This document shows, in pieces, positions 43,545-51,008 of a stretch of 64,000 bases of DNA. Within the stretch, counting starts at the first letter, position 1; the number at the start of each line of letters is the position of its first letter. The notes beneath the pieces are model-generated. The model was given only the letters and a program-made list of their open reading frames with translations. It had not been told where the DNA came from and ran no database searches. The translations under genes and the position numbers were made by a program. Where the stretch lies: the NCBI RefSeq assembly GCF_030269485.1, contig NZ_BSTL01000022.1:62001-126000 (forward strand). Direction: 5' to 3'. The DNA is from Actinoplanes sp. NBRC 103695 (GTDB lineage Bacteria > Actinomycetota > Actinomycetes > Mycobacteriales > Micromonosporaceae).

Positions 43545-44378
43545 TCATCCTTTGACGGCGCCGGTGAGCCCGCCGACGATGCGACGTTCGAAGAGGCTGA
43601 AGAACACCAGGGCCGGGATCATCGACAACGATGTGAACGCGAGCACCTTCGCGGTGTCGACCGAGTACTGCGACGAGAAGGCCTGCACGCCCAGCGGCAG
43701 GGTGAACGACTCCTGGTTGTTCAGCACGAACAGCGGCAGCAGGTAGCTGTTCCAGCTGCCGATGAACGCGAGGATCGCGACGGTGATCAGGCCCGGCACC
43801 GACAGCGGCAGGACCATCCGCCAGAAGAAGCCCAGCCGGCTGCAGCCGTCGATGGCGGTGGCCTCCTCGATGTCCTTGGGGATCGCCCGCAGGAACGGCA
43901 CCAGGATGATCACCGTCGTGGGCAGCCCGAAGGCGATCTGCGGGAGGATGATGCCGGGCAGGGTGTTCACCAGCCCGAGGTCCTTGATCAAGATGTAGAG
44001 CGGCGTGATGGCGACCGTCGCCGGGAACATCAGGCCGGCGGCGAACAGCGCGTACATCGCCCCGCGGCCCCGGAACGTGTACTGGGCCAGCACGAAACTG
44101 GCCATGACGCCGAGCGCGACGACCCCGGCGGTCGTGGCGACGGCCACGATCGTCGAGTTGCCGACCTGCCGCCAGAAGGTGTCGCTGCGCAGCACGTCGA
44201 GGTAGTTGCCGATCTGCCACGGGTCCGGCCAGCCGGCCGGGTCGACGGTGATCTGCGAGTTGGTCCGGAACCCGCCGACGATGATGTAGACGACCGGTCC
44301 GAGCATCACCCCGATCAGCAGCAGAGCGGCGAGATAGACGATCGGGCTGCCCCAGCGGTTCCCGGTTCTCGTTGCCAT
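43545..44378 (-). CDS. ABC sugar permease, MalG type (second system)
   Basis: A 277-residue permease with an initial transmembrane helix (IVYLAALLLIGVMLGPVVYII split over two turns) and EAA loop EEATAIDGCSRLGFFWRMVLP. It is third in the operon after binding protein and MalF-type gene, two bases after the stop of the latter. The operon ends with this gene; no sugar enzyme or ATPase follows. Confidence 0.93.
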   Translation of the reverse strand: MATRTGNRWGSPIVYLAALLLIGVMLGPVVYIIVGGFRTNSQITVDPAGWPDPWQIGNYLDVLRSDTFWRQVGNSTIVAVATTAGVVALGVMASFVLAQYTFRGRGAMYALFAAGLMFPATVAITPLYILIKDLGLVNTLPGIILPQIAFGLPTTVIILVPFLRAIPKDIEEATAIDGCSRLGFFWRMVLPLSVPGLITVAILAFIGSWNSYLLPLFVLNNQESFTLPLGVQAFSSQYSVDTAKVLAFTSLSMIPALVFFSLFERRIVGGLTGAVKG

Positions 44379-44380
44379 TC

Positions 44381-45376
44381 CTACCGCCCTCCGGTGAGCG
44401 CGCCCTCGGTGTCCCGGCGCAGGACGAAACGCTGGTACGCGAGCGCGACGGTCATCGAGATGATGAAGAGCACGACCGCCACCGCGTTGCCGTACCCGTA
44501 GTTGCCGGCGTTGCGGCCCTCGGTGACCATGTACGTCGCCATGGTGGAGGTGCCGGCCGTCGACGAGACGTACTGGCCCCAGATGATGTAGACGAGGTCG
44601 AACAGCTGGAGCGCGCCGATGATCGACAGGAAGGCCCAGATCCGGATCGTCGGCATCAGCAGCGGCAGGGTGATCCACCGCTGGGTCTGCCAGTACGAGG
44701 CGCCGTCCATCGCCGCCGCGTCGGACAGCTCCTCCGGGATGTTCTGCATCCCGGCCAGGAACAGGATGACCGCGAACCCGACGTACTTCCAGGTCAGGAT
44801 CAGCCCCAGCGTCCAGATGGCGATGGCGCGGTTCGACAGCCAGTCCTGTTGCAGCGAGCCGAGACCGATCGACTGCAGGACGCCGTTGACGGCGCCGCTG
44901 GTCTGCAGCATGAGGCTGAAGGCGGTGCCGACGATGACCTCGGCGATGACGTACGGGACGAAGATGAGCACCCGGATGACCGACTGGCCGCGCATCCTCT
45001 GGTTGAGCAGCAGCGCGAAACCGATGGCGATCGGCCCCTGGAGCACGAGCGACAGCACGACGATCAGGCCGTTGTGCAACAGCGCCTCACGGAACGGCTT
45101 GTCCTGAAGGATCGTGACGTAGTTGTCGAGGCCGACGAAGTTGGTCGGTACCCCGAAACCCTTCCACCGGTAGAAGCCGTAGTACGCGGCCATCACCACG
45201 GGGAAGATCACGAAGGCGAGGAACATCAGGATCGCCGGGCCCGACAGCGCCGTGATCTCCAGGCGCTGGGCCCAGCCGATCCCGCGCCGGCGGGGCCGGA
45301 GCGGGGGCGACGTACGCACGCCGCCTCCGTCCCGTTCGCGGCTGCTGGATGCTCCCTCGGTCACAGCAGCGCTCAC
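44381..45376 (-). CDS. ABC sugar permease, MalF type (second system)
   Basis: A 331-residue permease with six or so transmembrane helices; the first is SGPAILMFLAFVIFPVVMAA. The EAA loop is SDAAAMDGASYWQTQRWITLP. GTG 45376 begins one base after the binding-protein stop and gives a basic, serine-rich cytoplasmic tail; longer frames upstream lie within the binding-protein gene. Confidence 0.92.
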   Translation of the reverse strand: MSAAVTEGASSSRERDGGGVRTSPPLRPRRRGIGWAQRLEITALSGPAILMFLAFVIFPVVMAAYYGFYRWKGFGVPTNFVGLDNYVTILQDKPFREALLHNGLIVVLSLVLQGPIAIGFALLLNQRMRGQSVIRVLIFVPYVIAEVIVGTAFSLMLQTSGAVNGVLQSIGLGSLQQDWLSNRAIAIWTLGLILTWKYVGFAVILFLAGMQNIPEELSDAAAMDGASYWQTQRWITLPLLMPTIRIWAFLSIIGALQLFDLVYIIWGQYVSSTAGTSTMATYMVTEGRNAGNYGYGNAVAVVLFIISMTVALAYQRFVLRRDTEGALTGGR

Positions 45377-45377
45377 G

Positions 45378-46667
45378 TCAGCCCTTCTTGGCCGCGTCGT
45401 TGACGGCTTTGATGATCCCGGCGACGTCGCCCTTGCCGGCGAGCAGGTTGACCACACCGATGTTCAGCGCGTTGCCGACGTTCTGGCCGTAGACCGTGTC
45501 GAGCCACTGCGAGACGTACGGCGCCTTGTTGTAGGCCTCCAGGACCGCCTTCAGGTACGGCTCGGTGATGACCGCCTGCGCCTCCTTGTTGACCGGCAGC
45601 GAGTTGAAGGCCTTGTAGTAGGCCGTCTGCACGTCCTTGGTCACCAGGTAGTTCAGGAATTCGCCGCACTCCTTGGGCGCCTGGGCCGAGCACGAGAGGC
45701 CGTCCGCGCCGCCCATGATCGCGGCCGGGTCGCCCTGGCCGCCGGGCACCGACGGGAAGGGGAAGAAGCCCAGGTCGGGCAGCGGCTTGGTGTCCTTGGT
45801 GAGGCCGGCGATCACGCCCGGATCCCAGGCGCCCATGAGTTCCATGCTCGCCTTTCGGTTGGCGATCAGGCCGGCCGAGCTGCCCGCGCCCTGCTGCGCC
45901 GAGGTGGTCAGGAAGCCGTTGTTGAACGGCTGGGTCGCGGCGAACGCCTTGAGGTCCTCGCCGGCCTTCGTCCAGCACGGGTCCTCGAAGGTCTTGCTCT
46001 TGGCCGTGGCGTCGAGTGTGGCCTTGCTGCACGCGCGCAGGGCGAACCAGTAGTACCAGTGAGCGGCCGGCCAGGCGTCCTTGCCGCCGAGCGCGATCGG
46101 CGTGTTCTTCGCCTTGAGCTTGGTCACCGCCGCGTTGAGCTCGTCCAGGGTGGCCGGCGGCGTGGTGACCCCGGCCGCCTTGAACAGGTCCTGGCTGTAC
46201 CAGAAGCCGCCGGGCAGGATCGAGGTCGGCACGGCGTACACCTTGCCGTCGATGGTGCCGGTCCCGAGGGCGGCGTCGCCCACGGCCGCCTTGGTCTCGG
46301 CGGTGAGGTCGTCGGTGAGGTCCTTGAGCTGGCCCGCCTCGACCATCGCGGCCATCTTGCCGCCGCCGCGCTGGAGGAACATGTCGGGCGCGGAGCCGGA
46401 GTTCAGCGCGGTCTGAAGCTTGCCGTCCAGGTCTTCGTTCTGGACGGTCTGGATCTTGATCGTGACGGTCGGGTGGGCCGTGTGGTAGTCGGCGGCCACC
46501 TTCTCCCAGAAGGCCTTGCCGGGACCGGTCGTGGCGTTCTCCCACAGTTGCATGGTGACGTTGCCGCCGGAGTCGGAGCCGTCGTCGTCGCCACCGCTGC
46601 AGGCGACCAGGCCGGCCGTGCTCAGAGCCAGTGCGGCCGCCAAGGCCAGGGATTTATGGGGTGCCAT
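45378..46667 (-). CDS. sugar-binding lipoprotein of ABC importer (second system)
   Basis: A 429-residue family 1 solute-binding protein. The signal ends in GLVAC with lipidated Cys23, followed by a GGDDDGSDSGG linker. ATG 46667 is preceded by AGGTGAG at four bases. The mature domain contains VTMQLWENATTGPGKAFWEKV and PDMFLQRGGGKMAAMV, typical of xylo-/cello-oligosaccharide or similar binders. A perfect CGAAAGTTTCG box 21 bases upstream links it to xylan-type regulation, and the nearby GH10 and arabinofuranosidase genes would generate its substrates. Xylo-oligosaccharide uptake is therefore the favoured inference. Confidence 0.92.
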   Translation of the reverse strand: MAPHKSLALAAALALSTAGLVACSGGDDDGSDSGGNVTMQLWENATTGPGKAFWEKVAADYHTAHPTVTIKIQTVQNEDLDGKLQTALNSGSAPDMFLQRGGGKMAAMVEAGQLKDLTDDLTAETKAAVGDAALGTGTIDGKVYAVPTSILPGGFWYSQDLFKAAGVTTPPATLDELNAAVTKLKAKNTPIALGGKDAWPAAHWYYWFALRACSKATLDATAKSKTFEDPCWTKAGEDLKAFAATQPFNNGFLTTSAQQGAGSSAGLIANRKASMELMGAWDPGVIAGLTKDTKPLPDLGFFPFPSVPGGQGDPAAIMGGADGLSCSAQAPKECGEFLNYLVTKDVQTAYYKAFNSLPVNKEAQAVITEPYLKAVLEAYNKAPYVSQWLDTVYGQNVGNALNIGVVNLLAGKGDVAGIIKAVNDAAKKG

Positions 46668-46687
46668 GAAGCTCACCTCTCGGGTTC

Positions 46688-46698
46688 CGAAAGTTTCG
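46688..46698. promoter_or_regulatory. xylanase-type operator CGAAAGTTTCG
   Basis: A perfect 11-base palindrome identical (reverse strand) to the CGAAACTTTCG box described upstream of Streptomyces xylanase genes. A TTTCCGGAA sequence follows six bases later. It precedes the second sugar-binding protein gene. Confidence 0.65.
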
Positions 46699-46889
46699 AA
46701 GTGTTTCCGGAATGTGAAGCCCAAGCTAGGAAGAGATACATAGACATGTCAAGGCATTCGTCTGACCGAACCTGCCGTGGAGATCAACAAATGGGGTCAC
46801 CGGCGTCGACAGAGGATCGACGCGAAAGTCCCGGAAGTTGCGGCTCGCAGAAACCGACGATCGTGTGGAGCGTCGGCGCAATAGAACGT

Positions 46890-46918
46890 TTGACGTTATA
46901 TTCAGTCTCGCGTACTGT
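46890..46918 (+). promoter_or_regulatory. sigma-70-type promoter of PadR gene
   Basis: TTGACG (46890-46895), a 17-base spacer and TACTGT (46913-46918). Transcription would begin around 46925, at or next to the GTG start at 46927, implying a leaderless message. Confidence 0.5.
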
Positions 46919-46926
46919 CCCCGGCC

Positions 46927-47256
46927 GTGCATGAGACGAGCTTTCTCATCCTGAGTGCGTTGGCGGCCCGGCCGCTGCACGGCTACGGGATCATCCAGTC
47001 CGTCGTCGACCTGTCCGACGGCGAGGTCAAGCTGAGGCCGGGCACCCTCTACGGCGCCCTCGACCGGCTCGCCGATCAGGGCCTGATCGGCGTCGACCGG
47101 GAGGAGGCGGTGGACGGCCGGCTGCGCCGCTACTACCGGCTCAACGACGCCGGTGCGACCGCGCTCGCCGTTCAGGCCCAGCGTCTGCACCGGCGCGCGT
47201 CGGTCGCCGAACGCCTGCTGGACGGCCGGGCGGGTCTCGCGGGGGGTGCGGCATGA
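46927..47256 (+). CDS. PadR-family regulator
   Basis: A 109-residue PadR-type winged-helix protein: FLILSALAARPLHGYGIIQSV, LRPGTLYGALDRLADQGLIG and GRLRRYYRLNDAGATAL are diagnostic. The start is GTG 46927, immediately downstream of a good promoter. The next gene overlaps by four bases (ATGA) and encodes a membrane protein; PadR genes paired with a multi-span membrane protein are common, and the regulator usually represses its own operon. Confidence 0.93.
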   Translation: MHETSFLILSALAARPLHGYGIIQSVVDLSDGEVKLRPGTLYGALDRLADQGLIGVDREEAVDGRLRRYYRLNDAGATALAVQAQRLHRRASVAERLLDGRAGLAGGAA

Positions 47257-48233
47257 GGGCGTTGCTCCTCGCGTACCCGCTGCGCATGCGTCGCCGGCAC
47301 GGCGCCGAGCTGATCGCCACGCTGACGGACCTTGCCGGCCCGTCGGGGCGGGTCGACCGCTCCGCCCGCCGGCAGTTCGTCCTCGATGGACTGCGCGAGA
47401 GGTTCCGGCTGCCCGCGGGCCGGCCCACCGCGGTCGTCGCGGCCGTGCTGGCGCTGATCGCCGGTGGTGCGCTGGGTGCGGCCGGTGGCGCCTTCGCGGC
47501 GACTTCCGGGTACGCGGATCTGCCCGCGCCGGCGGCGATGGCGCAGCGTTTGTCCGTGCCGGGCAGCACCCCGATCAGCAGGGGCGCGTCGGACCACTAT
47601 CTGGGCATCAACGACACTTTGCCGGCCGGCGCCGATCCGGCCGCGGTGGCCGAACGAACCCGGCAGCGGCTGGTCGCCGACGGCTGGTCGGTCGAGCCCG
47701 TAACCATCGACGACGCCGCGCACTTCAAGGCGGAACGCGGCGGGATCGAGCTGAGCGTGTACGCCTACGGCGGTGAGATGCGGCTGCGACAGATTGCCGG
47801 GTGGCCGCTGCGGCCCGCCGGTTTCGGGTGGCTGCTTGGCGGCGGGCTGCTGCTCGGTCTGCTGACCGGCTGGCTGCTCGCGGCCTCGATGGCGCATCGC
47901 ATCGTGGCGTCGGGCCGCCCGCGGGTGAACGCCGGGCTGGCGGTGGGCGGACTGGTCGCGTTGCTCGTGCCGGCCACGGCGTTCGCGGTGTCGCTGTGGT
48001 GGTACCTGATGAAGGCCGGCTCGACAGGCATGGGCGGCCTGCTGCGCCCGGACGTCTGGGGACTGTCCGGCGATGCCGCTCGCGGCCTGGGCCTGACCGG
48101 TCCGCCGGCTGTGGACCAGACCCATTGGCTGCTGACCTTCCTGGGCGTCGCCGCGCTGGCCACGGCGGGTGTCCTGACCCGGCGACAGCAGGACTGGGTG
48201 CGAGGCCGGGAAGCCGCCGGGCCGGGATCCTGA
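47253..48233 (+). CDS. membrane protein co-translated with PadR
   Basis: A 326-residue membrane protein. The N-terminal ~60 residues are cytoplasmic with LLLAYPLRMRRRHGAELI, a segment often seen in proteins encoded beside PadR. A transmembrane helix lies at ~60-80, then an extracytoplasmic domain of ~100 residues. Three more hydrophobic segments follow (from WLLGGGLLLGLLTGWLLAA onwards). No enzymatic motif is visible. Its role is probably linked to the stimulus sensed by PadR, unknown here. The stop is followed by a strong terminator. Confidence 0.82.
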   Translation: MRALLLAYPLRMRRRHGAELIATLTDLAGPSGRVDRSARRQFVLDGLRERFRLPAGRPTAVVAAVLALIAGGALGAAGGAFAATSGYADLPAPAAMAQRLSVPGSTPISRGASDHYLGINDTLPAGADPAAVAERTRQRLVADGWSVEPVTIDDAAHFKAERGGIELSVYAYGGEMRLRQIAGWPLRPAGFGWLLGGGLLLGLLTGWLLAASMAHRIVASGRPRVNAGLAVGGLVALLVPATAFAVSLWWYLMKAGSTGMGGLLRPDVWGLSGDAARGLGLTGPPAVDQTHWLLTFLGVAALATAGVLTRRQQDWVRGREAAGPGS

Positions 48234-48253
48234 CCGGGTCCACGGACCGGGTG

Positions 48254-48290
48254 CTGCGGTGTGGCGGCCGGTCGCGCCGCCACACCGCAG
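48254..48290. terminator. bidirectional terminator before the first xylanase gene
   Basis: A perfect 15-base-pair stem CTGCGGTGTGGCGGC/GCCGCCACACCGCAG with a seven-base loop, between the convergent membrane-protein and GH10 genes. Confidence 0.85.
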
Positions 48291-48306
48291 CGCGGTGCAA
48301 CCGGGT

Positions 48307-49734
48307 TCAGCTCAGGCTGAATCGCTGGTTGGCCTGTCCGTTGCAGTCGTAGATCTGGACCTGCTGACCATTGCCGGTTCCCCAGACGTCCAGGCAGCGT
48401 CCGGACTGCACGCCGGTGATGGTGCCGTTGGAGTTGACGTTCCACTGCTGGTTCGCCTGACCGTTGCAGCTGTAGATCTGCACGGCCGAACCGTTGCCGG
48501 ATCCGGCGGCGTCCAGGCACCTGCTGCCGTACACGGTCAGTTGCTTGCTCGAGGTGAGCGTCCACGTCTGGTTGCTCTGACCGTTGCAGTCGTAGAGCGT
48601 GACCCGGGTGCCGTTGTTCTGGGAGGAGCCCGGCACGTCGACACATCTGCCCGACTGAGCGCCGATGATCCGTGTCCCGCTCGGCGCGGGTGGGGTGGAG
48701 GGGTCATCGCTGGGGGACGGTCCCGGGCTCGCCGAGTTGAGCACGTTGAGCACCGAGGTGTAGGCCGCCTTCTTGTTGCCGCCACCGTCGAACAGCAGCG
48801 GGCTCTCGCCGGAGCGCCAGGAATCGCTGTCCCGCACGCCCCAGACGGTGATGCCGATGCAGCGCGCCACGTTGAGGCAGGCCTGGGTCAGCCCGGCGTA
48901 CTGCGAGGTGGACGCGTTGGTGACGTCGACCTCGGTCAGCGCCACGTCGACGCCCAGGGCGGCGAAGCTGGACAGGGTGGTCTGGAAGTTGCCCGGCAGC
49001 GAGCTGCCGCCGGTGAAGTGGGTCTGCAGGCCCACACAGTCGATCGGCACGCCGCGGGACTTGAAGTCCCGGATCATGTTGTAGACGCCCTGCGTCTTGG
49101 CGTACGTCCAGTTCTCGATGTTGTAGTCGTTGTAGCAGAGCTTGACGTTCGGGTCGGCGCTGCGGGCGGTGCGGAACGCCACCTCGATCCAGTCGTTGCC
49201 GGTGCCCTGCAGGTTGGAGTTGCGGCGGCTGCCGTTCTCCTCGAAGGCCTCGTTGACGACGTCCCACGCGGCGAGCTTGCCCCGGTAGTGGCCCATCACG
49301 CCGTTGATGTGGTCGATCATGGCCTGGCGCAGGTTGCTGCCGCTGAGGCTCTGCATCCAGCCGGGCTGCTGCGCGTGCCAGGCGAGGGTGTGGCCGCGTA
49401 CCTTCAGGCCGCGCTGGGTCGCCCAGTTGTAGATCTGGTCGCCGGAGTTGAAGTTGAACTGGCCGCGGTTGGGCTGTGTCGCGTCCGGCTTCATCTCGTT
49501 CTCGGCCGTGATCATGTTGAACTCGCGGCCGGCGATCGTGCTGTACGTCGAATCACTGAGCCGGTTCGCCGCGATGGCCGTGCCGAAGTACCGGCCGGAC
49601 TGGGCGGCCGCGGCCCCCAGGGTGCTCGCCGCGGCGTTGGCGGCGGGCATCGCCAATCCCATGCCCGCTGCGGCGAGGACGACCGCGGCGACGCCGAGCA
49701 GTGGCCGGAAGGGTAAACGGGAGCTGATTGCCAC
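48307..49734 (-). CDS. secreted GH10 endo-xylanase with ricin-type CBM13
   Basis: A 475-residue secreted enzyme with a signal peptide ending near ANAAAS. The GH10 barrel (~40-345) has acid/base Glu162 in WDVVNEAF and nucleophile Glu268 in TEVDV. A Ser/Pro/Asp linker follows, then a C-terminal beta-trefoil (CBM13/ricin) with three repeats each containing a QxW-type motif (SNQTW, ANQQW, ANQRF). It cleaves beta-1,4-xylan; CBM13 usually binds xylan or galactose-type sugars. GTG 49734 has AGGAGG five bases upstream. It is a single-gene unit, ended by the hairpin at 48254-48290. Confidence 0.95.
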   Translation of the reverse strand: MAISSRLPFRPLLGVAAVVLAAAGMGLAMPAANAAASTLGAAAAQSGRYFGTAIAANRLSDSTYSTIAGREFNMITAENEMKPDATQPNRGQFNFNSGDQIYNWATQRGLKVRGHTLAWHAQQPGWMQSLSGSNLRQAMIDHINGVMGHYRGKLAAWDVVNEAFEENGSRRNSNLQGTGNDWIEVAFRTARSADPNVKLCYNDYNIENWTYAKTQGVYNMIRDFKSRGVPIDCVGLQTHFTGGSSLPGNFQTTLSSFAALGVDVALTEVDVTNASTSQYAGLTQACLNVARCIGITVWGVRDSDSWRSGESPLLFDGGGNKKAAYTSVLNVLNSASPGPSPSDDPSTPPAPSGTRIIGAQSGRCVDVPGSSQNNGTRVTLYDCNGQSNQTWTLTSSKQLTVYGSRCLDAAGSGNGSAVQIYSCNGQANQQWNVNSNGTITGVQSGRCLDVWGTGNGQQVQIYDCNGQANQRFSLS

Positions 49735-50145
49735 GATGGCCTCCTTTCTCGGTTCCGGACCGGGCCACCCGCTTCACGCGGGCAGGGGCATCGAGCCACC
49801 GTGCGGGTGAAGGAGGTGTCGGTGGATTGCCCGACCTGAACCAGGGAACGATGAAGGTGAATGTGAGGTCATGCTAGGCAGCGCAACACCAGCGAAACAA
49901 TACTTTCCGGAAAACATCCGGAAGTTGATCGTGACCCCGTGTGGCGCCGCGTCGATCGTTTACCTTCTCTAGCTGGCAATTTGCCTCTTCGGAAGCCTGA
50001 TAACTTTTTTCACCCTCCATGCAAGTGGGGCGGAGTCGAAAGGTTTCAATCCGAAACTTCCGGAACTCGCTCTTTCTGATCGGGCACGGAAGTCATAGGC
50101 TTCGATGGCAGCCCTTTTCACAGGCACGGATGCCGAGGAGTGATC
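49735..50145. promoter_or_regulatory. shared regulatory region of xylanase and ThuA genes
   Basis: No gene is seen in these ~410 bases, which are relatively AT-rich. Palindrome TTTCCGGAAA lies at 49904-49913 and ATCCGGAAGT follows. CGAAAGGTTTC (50037-50047) and CGAAACTTCCG (50052-50062) resemble the xylanase box found at 46688. These are probable repressor sites for the divergent xylanase and ThuA genes. No promoter pair could be set with confidence. Confidence 0.45.
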
Positions 50146-50958
50146 ATGAGACGCTTGGTCAGATACCTGATGGCGGTCGTCGTGGCGATCGGGCTGGCCG
50201 GCTCGGCGGGGCCCGCGGCCGCGGCGGCGTCGGCGCAGCCCCGGTTCACCGCACTGGTCTTCTCGAAGACCGCGGCGTTCCGGCACGACTCGATCCCGGC
50301 CGGGGTGGCCGCGATCCGGCAGCTCGGCGCCGAGCACAACTTCACCGTCGACGCGACCGAGGACGCGTCGGCGTTCACCGACGCCAACCTCGCCCGGTAC
50401 GACGTCGTGGTGTGGCTGAGCACCACCGGCGACGTGCTGAACGAGCAACAGCAGAATGCCTTCAAGCGCTACATCCGTTCCGGTGGCGGGTACGCGGGCA
50501 TCCACGCCGCCTCGGACACCGAGTACGACTGGCCGTGGTACGGCCGGCTGGTCGGGGCGTACTTCCGTGACCACCCGGGCTCGGTCAACGCCCAGTTCCA
50601 GGTGGCGACGGTCAACGTCCTCGGCCGTGACACCCCCGCCACCCGGCCGCTGCCGCGCGATTGGGACCGGGAGGAGGAGTGGTACAACTTCCGCACCAAC
50701 CCCCGGCACACCGTGCGCGTTCTTGCCGAGGTGGACGAGCGGACGTACGACCCGCGCGGCTACAGCGTCCCCGGCGGGTCGCCCGGCATGGGAGCCCACC
50801 ACCCGGTCTCCTGGTGCCAGCCGTACGACGGAGGGCGTGCCTTCTACACCGCGATGGGCCACAAGAGCGAGTACTACTCCGATCCGCTGCTGCTGGCCCA
50901 CCTCTACGGCGGCATCCGGATGGCGGCCGGCGTGACACCGTTCCACTGTGGTTCGTAG
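50146..50958 (+). CDS. secreted ThuA-like protein
   Basis: A 270-residue protein with a signal peptide (RYLMAVVVAIGLAGSAGPAAAA) and a ThuA-type glutamine-amidotransferase-like fold. Family marks are LVFSKTAAFRHDSIPAG, VVVWLSTTGDVLNEQQQ, and GGGYAGIHAASDTEYDWPWYG. ATG 50146 has GAGGAG six bases upstream. ThuA-like domains occur in sugar and trehalose metabolism and beside secreted hydrolases; no activity is established for this type. Its promoter region shares repressor-like sites with the divergent xylanase gene. Confidence 0.88.
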   Translation: MRRLVRYLMAVVVAIGLAGSAGPAAAAASAQPRFTALVFSKTAAFRHDSIPAGVAAIRQLGAEHNFTVDATEDASAFTDANLARYDVVVWLSTTGDVLNEQQQNAFKRYIRSGGGYAGIHAASDTEYDWPWYGRLVGAYFRDHPGSVNAQFQVATVNVLGRDTPATRPLPRDWDREEEWYNFRTNPRHTVRVLAEVDERTYDPRGYSVPGGSPGMGAHHPVSWCQPYDGGRAFYTAMGHKSEYYSDPLLLAHLYGGIRMAAGVTPFHCGS

Positions 50959-51008
50959 AACGGTGCCCGCTCACCGGGAAGCCGGCCGCCGGCGCTGCTG
51001 AGCTCACC

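Noticed and set aside
50959..51008. Possible hairpin between ThuA and GH95 genes
   Set aside because: Only an outer GCTCA/TGAGC and short GC-rich inner pairs; too weak to claim.
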